From: Algoriphagus limi
Lineage (GTDB): Bacteria > Bacteroidota > Bacteroidia > Cytophagales > Cyclobacteriaceae
Assembly: GCF_024919275.1 (NCBI RefSeq)
Contig: NZ_JANWGH010000001.1
Location: forward strand, 1,868,296 to 1,932,295
Length of the DNA stretch: 64,000 bases
Direction: 5' to 3'
Shown here: positions 46,701 to 54,506 of the stretch, in pieces
Position numbering within the stretch: the first letter of the stretch is position 1
How the letters are laid out: each line of letters begins with the position of its first letter
Translations under genes and position numbers: made by a program
The notes under the pieces: model-generated
Seen by the model: only the letters and a program-made list of their open reading frames with translations
Database searches by the model: none
Told to the model about the DNA's origin: nothing

Positions 46701-49700
46701 CTTTCCAATTCACCTTGTAAAATCCTCAGATCAAAATCATCTATGAATAAACTAACATCGCCTAATTTGAGCTCTGTTCGACTACCTCCTGTATTTGCTT
46801 GGATGGTATAATCATTTCCATCAGACAATTGAAAACTGAAGTCTAAAGAATTATGTCCTGTATCGCAGGCATCGATTGTCAATTCCCCTGCAAAAACTGC
46901 ATCCGTCAGGTTTCCATTTTGGATAGCAAAACCAAATTGGGAAAATGCGAAATCAAGATCTCCAATTTTAAAAGTCGGCAAAGGACTTGCCAAGAAGCTC
47001 AGCTTATTCTGTCCTGAATTATAGGAAACAGCTACCTGAATAAAATCATCACCACCGGGAAGCTTAAATTTAGATGTACCTGAAATGGACTGCATTGAAC
47101 CATTTGCTACAACTAATTCTAAATTAAGGTCTTTAATCTCTAAACCATTACCTTCTAGAGTTCCAGCCGAAAGGATTTCAATAGAATAACTGTTACCTCC
47201 ATTTGATACTTCAAAAGAAAAATTGAGTCCTCCTCCATTGGTGAAAAATGGCATGCTTATCGTGCCAGCCAAATCACCTGATTCAAAGTTCCCGTTGCGA
47301 ATCAAAAATGCTAAAGAACTAATATTTAGTGTGAAAATAGCTAAATCAACTGCAGGTAGACTGGATGCTGCTAATGCAAAATCTTCATTTCCATTTTTGG
47401 AATAATTGACATCAACTGAAAAAGGTTGATTCGGGGCAGTAAGCTCGGGAATATGAAATCCAGCGGATCCACTTGCATTTTGCACATTCCCATTTATAAC
47501 CTGAATGGCAAATCCAACATCACTGAGGACGAACATGCCAAAATTAGAACTCTGACCTGTTCCATCGATTTGAATCGAATAACTGTTGGTTTTAGCAACA
47601 GATACCTCAAAACCGATAGGATTGCCATCAAAAACCGGAAGTGTAATTTCACCGTTGATATCGGCCTCAAAATCCTTTGACTTTTCACTCGCAATCCGAA
47701 TTTGATCAAAATGTAAATTGAAACTTTCAAGATCCGCTGTGACGTCTTGCAATTCAATTTCATAAATAGGATTAGGCCCAGAAGTATCGACAGAAATATT
47801 AAATGTGAAAGGTTGACTCAATCCTGGGAATTGCAAAGCACCTGCTCCAGAGACTGACTGTAGATTTCCATTTTGGACCTGAAGATTAAAACTCTGGAAT
47901 TGCAATTGGACTGGACCAAATTCCAGCGTGTTCTGATCTGGCGTTCCTGTAATGCTTAGGGAATAATCATTCCCAGTGTTTCCAATTTCTAACTCAAATT
48001 GAATTCCAGTACCCCCAGTTGAATCAGGCAATTTAAAAGAACCAACAGCTGTTCCACTTTGAAAATCCCCATTTCGAATCTCAAAATCCAATGATGCTAA
48101 GTGCATTTCTCCTCCAAATAATTCGAGGTCAAGTGGATTTTGAAGATTGATCAAATATTGATCTTGAATTTGGGAATAGGCAAGGGATACAGCACTAGGA
48201 GAATTAAATCCAGGAATAAGAAGAGAAGCATTTCCAGTAAAATCCTGTACCACACCACCCGAAACTTGCAGGCTGAGCTGAACCTGATTAAACTCAAAAT
48301 CCCCAAAACGAACGAATTGAGAGCCACTATTGACTGCAATTTGATAACTGTTGGTTCGCTCTATAGTAAAGTTGAAATCCAGACTACCGGCATCATCAAA
48401 AACAGGTAAAGTCAAACTACCAATCGCGGTAGCTTCAAACTGTTGAGATCGCTGACTCCTTATTATAATTTGAGTGAATTGAAGGCTAAAGCCTACAACT
48501 TCAGCATCTACATTATTGATTTGAATTTCATACTGAGTATTAGGGCCATTAATATTTACCCCAAAGTTGAATGAAAATGCTTGACTCAAGCCAGGAAATT
48601 GCAATTGTCCATTACCGGAAATGTCCTGAAGGACCGAATTCTGCACGTTCAGTTCGAATGCTTGGATTTGCAAGGCAACCGGACCAAAGTTTAATTCATT
48701 GTCAGAAGGACTGCCAGTCAATTGTATCGTATAGTCATTTCCTTGATTAGAAAAGACCAATTCAAAGCCAATACCTGCTCCATCGGTAGTATCCGGCAAC
48801 TTAAGTTTGCCCAAAATCTGACTTCCGGTAAAGGTTCCATTAAGGAATTCAAACTTAAGTTGAGAAAACTCTATTTGACAGCCAGCTAATTCTGGTGTTC
48901 CGAAATTCGAAGCCTGAATAAGCAAATGCTCATCTGCCCCAGACCGGTTAAACTCCACCTGCATTTCTATAGGTGTTCCAGATGTAATCTCGGCAATTGT
49001 AAGCTCACCATGCCCGATGATATCCTGAACTTCCTCATTTCGATAGCAAAGTTTGAACTCTTGCAAATTGAGTTCGAAGCCACCATGCGAAACGGGCTGA
49101 TTTCCGGTAATTCTTATTTCTAATTCATCTTGAGCAGCATCTAAAAAGGTCACCTCAAAATCCAACTTACCAGTTGAAAAAAGCGGCAATTCTAACTCAC
49201 CTTGCCAATCACTTTGGATTAAGGTTCCGTTTTTATGGATTCGAAGGAAAACTTGATCAAAAGTGATGGTAGAAAATCCTAATGGAATGGGGGCAAAATT
49301 ATTTCCAGTGAATTCATAATGAGGATCAGAATAATTGAATTGGAATTGAGTCTTTGCAGGCTGTTGAGTTGTTTGGTCAATGACTCCAGGCAATTGCGCC
49401 CATCCATTAATAGTTACCTCTGCGGGAGAAGAAGTATGAGTTGTAAGTTCAATTTGTTGAAAAAAGATCGATACACTTCCCTTCTTTAATTCTTGCCCTT
49501 CGGGATTTTGAGCTTGGTAATTGACATCACCATTATTTAATAAGGAAACTTCAAAATCGATTTTACCGGGACCACCAGGACCAGAATCTAAAAATTCAAA
49601 GACAAATTCTCCCGATACTTGAGACCCTGATTGGAATTCTCCGTTCTGAATAATAAGCGTCAATTGGCTAATTTCAGCCTGTATTCCTTGGAATCTAGCA

Positions 49701-50350
49701 AGTGGAATAGTTGAAGCCGTGGCATTGAACACTCCTGCTCCATAATTCAATTCCAAACCCACCTTGTGAGGGCCAGTTCCGTCCTCATTTTGTAGCTCAG
49801 GCAAAAAGGCATCAACGGAAAGCTGTAACTGCGTTAATTGAGAAAGTGTGAATGAACAGGAAGAAGAATTAATCGTCAAATCAACTCCTTGAATCTTACA
49901 CTCTATTATTTGAGTTTGATTTATAAAGAATTCCTTGACACCGCTATTATCTCTTATTTCTATTGTGTAAGGGAATTTTGACAATTCATCACTTACCCGA
50001 TCTCTGAGCGAAAGAAGCTCCGTTTCCCCTTTTACTATAAGTTCATCTACCTGAGTACCTGAATCATTTAATTTGATCTGAAATTGATCCAAAACTGAAG
50101 CCAACTCATGAAGAAAAAATTCAAAATTGTCTGCTATTAAATCTTCGGCAGACTCAATAATATATTGATTGCCGACTTTCGAAATATCAACCGGAAGCTT
50201 GATAGGGTTATTTAATGAATCCTTAAGATGCTCAAAAACTACCTCAGCTGAATCCGAGGGGTTTGCCAAAAGTTGATCCATTTGCGACTTCCATTGACTC
50301 AAACCTGAATCAGAAAGTAGGGACTCAAAAGGTAAGTTAACGACTGCCAT
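43739..50350 (-). CDS. Giant-operon protein 1 (2203 aa): beta-repeat array plus DUF6603-like region
   Basis: First gene of the operon. Residues about 1-190 are a unique N-terminal part. From about 190 to 1390 runs an array of about 18 units of 58-62 residues with the consensus F-G-x3-L-x4-F-x-L-x3-NG, then G-x-L-x2-P-G and a Y-x-I strand. From about 1390 to 1950 is a region I recognise as DUF6603-like: ALGFGFFLSGLGGILGIHRT, SVGGFHPRFNPPTHLQIP, VQFGAGIDFYFGVAGFKVVG, LEGPTPWRAKGTAKFKI. The last 250 residues are separate and include ALKCGDVVDRSVEYEQHVMD. There is no signal peptide. The repeats are beta-rich and might form one long curved sheet or groove; that is inference only. Function unknown. 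Confidence 0.85.
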   Translation of the reverse strand: MAVVNLPFESLLSDSGLSQWKSQMDQLLANPSDSAEVVFEHLKDSLNNPIKLPVDISKVGNQYIIESAEDLIADNFEFFLHELASVLDQFQIKLNDSGTQVDELIVKGETELLSLRDRVSDELSKFPYTIEIRDNSGVKEFFINQTQIIECKIQGVDLTINSSSCSFTLSQLTQLQLSVDAFLPELQNEDGTGPHKVGLELNYGAGVFNATASTIPLARFQGIQAEISQLTLIIQNGEFQSGSQVSGEFVFEFLDSGPGGPGKIDFEVSLLNNGDVNYQAQNPEGQELKKGSVSIFFQQIELTTHTSSPAEVTINGWAQLPGVIDQTTQQPAKTQFQFNYSDPHYEFTGNNFAPIPLGFSTITFDQVFLRIHKNGTLIQSDWQGELELPLFSTGKLDFEVTFLDAAQDELEIRITGNQPVSHGGFELNLQEFKLCYRNEEVQDIIGHGELTIAEITSGTPIEMQVEFNRSGADEHLLIQASNFGTPELAGCQIEFSQLKFEFLNGTFTGSQILGKLKLPDTTDGAGIGFELVFSNQGNDYTIQLTGSPSDNELNFGPVALQIQAFELNVQNSVLQDISGNGQLQFPGLSQAFSFNFGVNINGPNTQYEIQINNVDAEVVGFSLQFTQIIIRSQRSQQFEATAIGSLTLPVFDDAGSLDFNFTIERTNSYQIAVNSGSQFVRFGDFEFNQVQLSLQVSGGVVQDFTGNASLLIPGFNSPSAVSLAYSQIQDQYLINLQNPLDLELFGGEMHLASLDFEIRNGDFQSGTAVGSFKLPDSTGGTGIQFELEIGNTGNDYSLSITGTPDQNTLEFGPVQLQFQSFNLQVQNGNLQSVSGAGALQFPGLSQPFTFNISVDTSGPNPIYEIELQDVTADLESFNLHFDQIRIASEKSKDFEADINGEITLPVFDGNPIGFEVSVAKTNSYSIQIDGTGQSSNFGMFVLSDVGFAIQVINGNVQNASGSAGFHIPELTAPNQPFSVDVNYSKNGNEDFALAASSLPAVDLAIFTLNISSLAFLIRNGNFESGDLAGTISMPFFTNGGGLNFSFEVSNGGNSYSIEILSAGTLEGNGLEIKDLNLELVVANGSMQSISGTSKFKLPGGDDFIQVAVSYNSGQNKLSFLASPLPTFKIGDLDFAFSQFGFAIQNGNLTDAVFAGELTIDACDTGHNSLDFSFQLSDGNDYTIQANTGGSRTELKLGDVSLFIDDFDLRILQGELESIQAAAALGFSGFENESGSGPAEIGIGFGYEKATKKYQISLSSDQKIKVGGFAFTLKELELAFTSSSLQYPFSFEGELEIPGLKDDSDQQAKVAVSFEIPSAGNFSASIGSTAVFHVGSIKITISDISVTKNQDEITIKLQGQLELEGIGGADGATAIGVDIEIDNQGAFSILGTADPALKVLDVPSVVRIYLSKIGLSRTASNDWGFSLGGLIENQIVIPGMDDLLPSQINLKDLQFGESFDIDLDIRWPSGLNISFGGAQSEALIPVNGKFGNAVSLDALKITYKDNGSAGADIGVAFSGASITLGPVAASVEGLGIEATLVKASFSNGVPQGNSNFGIVNIDIRFKPPTGLGVSLDTPVFTGGGYLFFDNEKGEYAGAVELSFMNLFAVSAIGIINSKMPDGKPGTSVLFIVSVEFGTGIALGFGFFLSGLGGILGIHRTIQVERLRDGVRTGTIQNILFPKDIIANINKILTDIKEVFPVKRDQFVLGPMAAITWGVPTLLRVDLGVAIEFANPVRFGILGVLRVILPDENAALIKIQVAFLGMIDFEKGMLSFDASLFDSRVLTFGLEGDMVLRISWGAKPDFVLSVGGFHPRFNPPTHLQIPTMKRLTLKILSGNPRLTLSCYFAVTSNTVQFGAGIDFYFGVAGFKVVGEFGFDVLFQFSPFRFIADARARLAVKAGSTTLLSLSLEFSLEGPTPWRAKGTAKFKILFFSVKVKFDVTWGDKKDTTLPDIAVFPLLTEAMEDIQNWRSILSNPNSPGLRMRGLASEEELILTPNGSIEISQKIVPFEVEISKFGQFKPSDFTLFEVTEVKIGNSSASYSYIQEAFAPANFLDIGDNEKLSLPSFEDQSSGVKLSATDALKCGDVVDRSVEYEQHVMDEANQSFALQKLSTLATFSKQETTFFSRRGAVGRSALSAYKSQVLNPKKVALQKPGFAVVGTDDLQVVGAKQHLSYMEAVEIAKTSQKSGKQSVQVVASDVLAL

Positions 50351-50760
50351 AAAAAAACTGAATTATAAAAACTCAAAAAACCTAACTCTTTGAATTTAAG
50401 TAATTTACAGGAAGAATAAAAATTTGATCCCCAAGAAAAATTCAAAAAAAAATTGTAAAATCAATAAAATTCAATTAAACCAATTTATTATTCAATTTTA
50501 TGTATTTAAAAATCAATATTTGGATAAAATAATCTAAAAAGTATTTTTTATTCTTCTTTAAACCTTAATTATAAAATAATATTTGGATTCAATTTCAATT
50601 ATATTCCAAATGCCAAATTTTGTTAATAGAAAGCACACAAGCCCCTTGGAAAAGACAGAATTGAAAAAATTTGATTTAAGATTGATTCCTTGTTAGGGCA
50701 GCCTTAACTAAGATTCTTGGAACAAAGAAACTTTCCGTACCCTCAGTTGCTTAAAATTTC
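50351..50760. other. AT-rich leader region of the giant operon
   Basis: About 410 bases, extremely AT-rich between 50351 and 50630, upstream of the 2203-residue gene. It must contain the operon promoter, but no exact TTTG/TAnnTTTG pair was found on the minus strand. No coding frame was seen. Confidence 0.5.
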
Positions 50761-50840
50761 AAATTAAAAATTCCCAAGCCGGAAGCTCATCTACACTGTG
50801 AGAGGACAAAACGCCGACAATTTTCACACCTGAATTTTTT
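50761..50840 (-). pseudogene. Relic of a HAD-phosphatase gene 3' region
   Basis: Translating the minus strand gives AKNSGVKIVGVLSSHSVDEL followed by PAWEFLI and a stop. This matches residues about 175-202 of the intact HAD gene at 52451-53104 (AKNAGMKVVGVLSSHSTDEL). The DNA aligns without gaps to 52501-52580 at 63 of 80 bases by my count. The frame is closed by a TGA just upstream, so only a fragment remains. Confidence 0.75.
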
Positions 50841-50846
50841 GCTCAT

Positions 50847-50888
50847 AAAAAATGCCCCCAAAAAGTTAGACACTTATTGGGGGCACAT
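50847..50888 (-). terminator. Terminator of the OprP-like porin gene
   Basis: TGCCCCCAA and TTGGGGGCA form a 9-bp stem with a 15-base loop, followed on the minus strand by TTTTTT. Confidence 0.85.
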
Positions 50889-50914
50889 TATTTCAGGCCG
50901 CCTCTTGATGGTTT

Positions 50915-52129
50915 TTAAAAATTTACTTGGGCTTGAAGCCTTAGCAAACTTCCTTTTTGCCTATTGGATGGGTTAAGTGAATTTTCAGCCGTTCTATCTG
51001 AGAAAGTGTACATGCATACAAGTTCAAAGTTTCTATGAGGTTGCCATTCAAAACCAACCTCCAATTCTTTGACTCGATGTCGAGTAGCATCAATCTCAAA
51101 CTTTTTCCCTCCTTTATAATAGTGATATCGAGTAAATGGTATGATTACATCTTTCCCTTTTAAAATTCTATAATTAGCCAAAATGTATCCACCTTGAAGA
51201 GGAGACTCTAAAACATCATCTAACTCAGGATCATATTCAGGTCCTTTTCCCCAATTGAATTCAGCCTGTAACCCAAAAGGCTGTGGGTACAAAACCACAG
51301 TAGGCCCGTAGCGAAAATCCTTGAATTCTACCTGATCCGTACTGGCTGGATTGTTTCTTGTAACTATGTAGTTGCCGACATATCCTTGAAAAGAAGCTTC
51401 CAAAATCTGACCAGAGGAAAACTCAAAAGGATAGGTAAACCTTGATACAACATGGACATTTCTATTTTTATCCTGCTGATTGGGTCCCTGTCCATTATAA
51501 ATCCCCAAACCAAACATTCCATAGTCACCGGAGCCCTTCAATCCTGAGGATGTCAAAAACCGAAAACGTTCCCGGATTTTTTGTGGGGCGTAATAAAAGA
51601 AAAGCCCCGTTTCACGTTCGTTTGGAACAGCAGAGTTCAATCCGTCATTTCGGTCAAGTGGAAGTCTATTTGAACTGGACTGCAGGTTTTCGAATCCAAA
51701 CGGGACTTTTGATTGACCAATTCTGACGCGGAATTCCTGTTTTTTATCAAATGCCAAATCAAAATAAGCATCTCTTATTTGAGCAAAATTCCCCCCTCCT
51801 GAGGCGAAATCAGGCTGGATATAGAAATAAACCTGAGGATGAATTTGACCATAAAAAATCAATCGGATTCGGCGGAAAAAGAATCCACCATTGTCTCCTC
51901 CCCATGATTTATCACATTGATCACACTTAAGATCTGGATTTGTCTCAAATAATCCATTATAACGAAGTTGAGCATAACCTCTCAATTGGATTTTTTCAAA
52001 CCAAGTATTGACAACTCTAGGTGGATTTTGTTCTTGAGACAATACAGTGTCCTGAACAGCGCCTCTTGCAATGACACTGATGCTAACCATGACTAAAATA
52101 GCCATGGCTAACGCGAAATTTATTCGCAT
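50915..52129 (-). CDS. Phosphate-selective porin, OprP/OprO family
   Basis: A 404-residue outer-membrane porin with a signal peptide (residues 1-24, ending ARGAV). Family marks are IQLRGYAQLRYNGLF, FFFRRIRLIFYGQIHPQVYFYIQPDFA, the QSKVPFGFENLQSS loop, and a final strand LLRLQAQVNF. A CDQCDKSWGG loop with two cysteines near residue 68 is unusual but lies in an external turn. It would take up phosphate or polyphosphate under starvation. A Pho-box-like direct repeat lies 175 bases upstream, supporting that role. It is a single-gene unit. Confidence 0.82.
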   Translation of the reverse strand: MRINFALAMAILVMVSISVIARGAVQDTVLSQEQNPPRVVNTWFEKIQLRGYAQLRYNGLFETNPDLKCDQCDKSWGGDNGGFFFRRIRLIFYGQIHPQVYFYIQPDFASGGGNFAQIRDAYFDLAFDKKQEFRVRIGQSKVPFGFENLQSSSNRLPLDRNDGLNSAVPNERETGLFFYYAPQKIRERFRFLTSSGLKGSGDYGMFGLGIYNGQGPNQQDKNRNVHVVSRFTYPFEFSSGQILEASFQGYVGNYIVTRNNPASTDQVEFKDFRYGPTVVLYPQPFGLQAEFNWGKGPEYDPELDDVLESPLQGGYILANYRILKGKDVIIPFTRYHYYKGGKKFEIDATRHRVKELEVGFEWQPHRNFELVCMYTFSDRTAENSLNPSNRQKGSLLRLQAQVNF

Positions 52130-52450
52130 AATAGAATTATTTGAAGATGATAATTGTACAGCGCGGCAAAATTGCCTTGAAAAATTGTGATTTAAAATGA
52201 ATCCTAGATTATCAAATAATTAACAAAACTAATCCTATCTATAATAAAATCTGATATTAAACCTGAGCTATTTGGCCAGAATCCATTATTTCACAGGTTT
52301 TAATGTTAAGAAATTGTTAACAGCGCAAAAATCTGATTAAGCCAAAACTATAACTAAACCCTCCTTTACTACAGAAGCGCTTAGATTTTTTTAATAATCA
52401 ATGAAGATGAAGTAAAGCTCTTGTAAATGACTAAGCCTAGAATGTTCAGA
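52130..52450. other. Intergenic region upstream of the phosphate porin
   Basis: About 320 bases, AT-rich, without a coding frame. It holds the TTAACA direct repeat described separately and presumably the porin promoter. Confidence 0.5.
52304..52320 (-). promoter_or_regulatory. Pho-box-like direct repeat
   Basis: On the minus strand TTAACA-ATTTC-TTAACA, two identical hexamers with a 5-base spacer (11-base period). This is the form of the PhoP box of Bacillus. It points toward the OprP-like porin start 175 bases downstream. Confidence 0.5.
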
Positions 52451-53104
52451 TTATTCAAAAAACGAAAGTACTCTTGCCACATCCACCTCCCCAAAATGAT
52501 TAATATAAAAGTCACAAACCGGAAGTTCATCTGTACTGTGAGAGGATAAAACTCCGACTACTTTCATCCCTGCATTTTTGGCAGCAGATACTCCTGAAAA
52601 AGAATCCTCGAAAACAACACACCGATCAGGATTTACTCCAAGCTTATAAGCTGACTTCAAATAAACTTCAGGATCAGGTTTATGCTTAGTCACATGTTCA
52701 CTCGCCAATATAGATTCCATGTGAGGAAAAAGATCAAGCTTCCCTCCGATTAATTCGAGATTAGCAAAGGGAGCAGATGTCGCCACACCCGTTAAAAAAC
52801 CTGCTTTTTTCAAATTCTTAAAAAAATCTTGAAATCCAGAAATGGGAGAAACATGATGCTGGTAAATCTCCCGAAACAAACTCTCCTTTTCATCCTCAAG
52901 AATCAGAAGTTCATCTCCCTCAATTTTCCTCCCTAAAAAATGGCTCAATATATATGAGTTGCTTTTGCCATACATGTGTTGGGCAAACTCTTCCTCTGTG
53001 GGATACAAACTTCTTTTTTCAAAGAAAATTCGAAAGGCCTTGGAGTGGAATGGATTAGTATGGCAGATAACGCCATCCATATCGAAGATTACCGCTTTTT
53101 CCAT
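52451..53104 (-). CDS. HAD-family phosphatase/phosphomutase, beta-PGM-like
   Basis: A 217-residue haloacid-dehalogenase-fold enzyme. Motif I is VIFDMDGVICHTNP (nucleophile Asp8 and the following Asp), motif II VATSAP near 110, motif III KHKPDPEVYLK near 141, and motif IV VFEDSFSGVSAAKNAG near 162. A helical cap lies between motifs I and II. This set matches beta-phosphoglucomutase and sugar-phosphate phosphatases; the substrate is not determined. A decayed fragment of a close paralogue lies 1.7 kb downstream past the porin. rocD is 65 bases upstream on the same strand. Confidence 0.86.
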   Translation of the reverse strand: MEKAVIFDMDGVICHTNPFHSKAFRIFFEKRSLYPTEEEFAQHMYGKSNSYILSHFLGRKIEGDELLILEDEKESLFREIYQHHVSPISGFQDFFKNLKKAGFLTGVATSAPFANLELIGGKLDLFPHMESILASEHVTKHKPDPEVYLKSAYKLGVNPDRCVVFEDSFSGVSAAKNAGMKVVGVLSSHSTDELPVCDFYINHFGEVDVARVLSFFE

Positions 53105-53168
53105 ATATATAAAAGGAGAGGTCGCTTGGCTATTTCTAGCAAAGCGACCTCCCGAAAGGATTTTAAAC

Positions 53169-54437
53169 TCAATTAAATTCTGAAATCACCTTTTCAATAA
53201 TATCGCAGCAGTCATGCAACTGATCCTCAGTCATGACCAAAGGAGGAGCAAAACGAATGATATTTCCATGAGTAGGTTTGGCTAACAGTCCATTTTCAGC
53301 CAGCTTTATACAAATATCCCAAGCAGTAGAACTTTCTTCAGAATCATTGATCACTACAGCATTTAGCAACCCCTTTCCTCTTACAGACTTTGCAATCGGG
53401 TACTTCTCCACGACTTTTTGCATGCGCTCACGGAAGATCTTTCCTAGTCTGCGAGCATTTTGGGCCAATTTTTCATCACGAACTACCTCAAGAGCAGTCA
53501 TTGCTACTTGAGTCCCCAGTGGATTTCCTCCGAAAGTAGATCCATGCTGACCAGGCTTGATTACATCCATGATTTCTTTATTGGCTAGAACTGCCGAAAC
53601 CGGATAGAACCCACCTGAAATGGCTTTTCCTAAAATCAATATATCTGGCTTTGTGTAAGTTTCCTGTCTTTCACAATGGCCCTCGCAGCTACAATTTCCA
53701 CATACAGCTAATAAAGAACCTGTCCGAGCTATTCCTGTCTGAATCTCATCTGCTATGAAAAGGACATTTTTTGCCGAGCAGGCTTCTTGAACTTCTCTTA
53801 TATAATTGTCGGCCGGAGTATAAACTCCTGCTTCACCTTGGATAGGCTCCACCAAAAAGGCAACAACCTGCGGATCTTCCAGTGCAGATTTCAAAGCAGT
53901 TACATCATTGTAGGGAATTTTGACAAAGCCTCCAGTATAAGGTCCAAAGTTCTTCCGTGCATTGGCATCATTAGAAAAAGAGATGATTGTGGTAGTTCTA
54001 CCGTGGAAATTATTTTCGGCTACAATGATTTTAGCTTCGTTTTCTGCTACACCTTTTTTTTCATACCCCCACTTTCTGGCAATTTTGATTGCTGTTTCAA
54101 CCCCTTCAGCTCCGGTATTCATAGGTAGCACCTTATCAAAACCGAAATACTCGGTGATGTATTTTTCGAAAGGTCCAAGCACATCATTATAAAATGCTCG
54201 AGAGGTAAGTGTCAATTTACCAGCTTGCTCAATTAAAGCATTCTGGATGCGGGGATGACAATGGCCTTGATTCACGGCCGAATAGGCAGAAAGGAAGTCA
54301 TAGTAACGCTTTCCTTCTACATCCCAGAGAAAAACCCCCTCTCCTCTCGATAAAACTACTGGCAGAGGATGATAATTGTGGGCTCCATATTGATTTTCAA
54401 GGGCAATTGCCTGACGACTAGAAGTGATGGTCTCCAT
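53169..54437 (-). CDS. rocD: Ornithine aminotransferase
   Basis: A 422-residue fold-type I aminotransferase that converts ornithine to glutamate semialdehyde. Marks are YGAHNYHPLPVVLSRGEG, the FLSAYSAVNQGHCHP segment, NTGAEGVETAIKIARKWGY, NNFHGRTTTIISFS, IADEIQTGIARTG and the PLP lysine in ILGKAISGG. Near residue 255 there is an extra cysteine-rich insert CGNCSCEGHC. The ATG at 54437 is chosen because family proteins begin there. A longer frame from 54518 would overlap the DUF5522 gene and its own promoter-like box. Confidence 0.93.
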   Translation of the reverse strand: METITSSRQAIALENQYGAHNYHPLPVVLSRGEGVFLWDVEGKRYYDFLSAYSAVNQGHCHPRIQNALIEQAGKLTLTSRAFYNDVLGPFEKYITEYFGFDKVLPMNTGAEGVETAIKIARKWGYEKKGVAENEAKIIVAENNFHGRTTTIISFSNDANARKNFGPYTGGFVKIPYNDVTALKSALEDPQVVAFLVEPIQGEAGVYTPADNYIREVQEACSAKNVLFIADEIQTGIARTGSLLAVCGNCSCEGHCERQETYTKPDILILGKAISGGFYPVSAVLANKEIMDVIKPGQHGSTFGGNPLGTQVAMTALEVVRDEKLAQNARRLGKIFRERMQKVVEKYPIAKSVRGKGLLNAVVINDSEESSTAWDICIKLAENGLLAKPTHGNIIRFAPPLVMTEDQLHDCCDIIEKVISEFN

Positions 54438-54475
54438 GAACTTTTGTAATTTTGGGCTGTTAAAACTAGTGAACA

Positions 54476-54483
54476 CAAATATA
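54476..54483 (-). promoter_or_regulatory. TAnnTTTG box upstream of rocD
   Basis: On the minus strand TATATTTG, an exact -7 box, ends 38 bases before the rocD ATG. No clear TTTG lies at the right distance. It supports the shorter rocD start. Confidence 0.4.
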
Positions 54484-54506
54484 GTAAATGCCCCAGAGCC
54501 CTTTTC

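Noticed and set aside
46170-48860. Regularly spaced similar DNA within the 2203-aa gene as a possible CRISPR or tandem-repeat array
   Set aside because: The similarity is at protein level in an open frame with diverged codons; there are no identical short repeats with unique spacers.
32005-50350. Reading the giant operon as an extracellular contractile injection system or phage tail cluster
   Set aside because: No sheath, tube, baseplate, spike or AAA+ ATPase gene is present, and none of the four proteins shows tail-protein motifs. Large size and tight packing alone are not enough.
50351-50760. AT-rich region upstream of the giant operon as a replication origin or attachment site
   Set aside because: No DnaA boxes, flanking direct repeats, integrase or tRNA target was seen; AT richness alone is weak.
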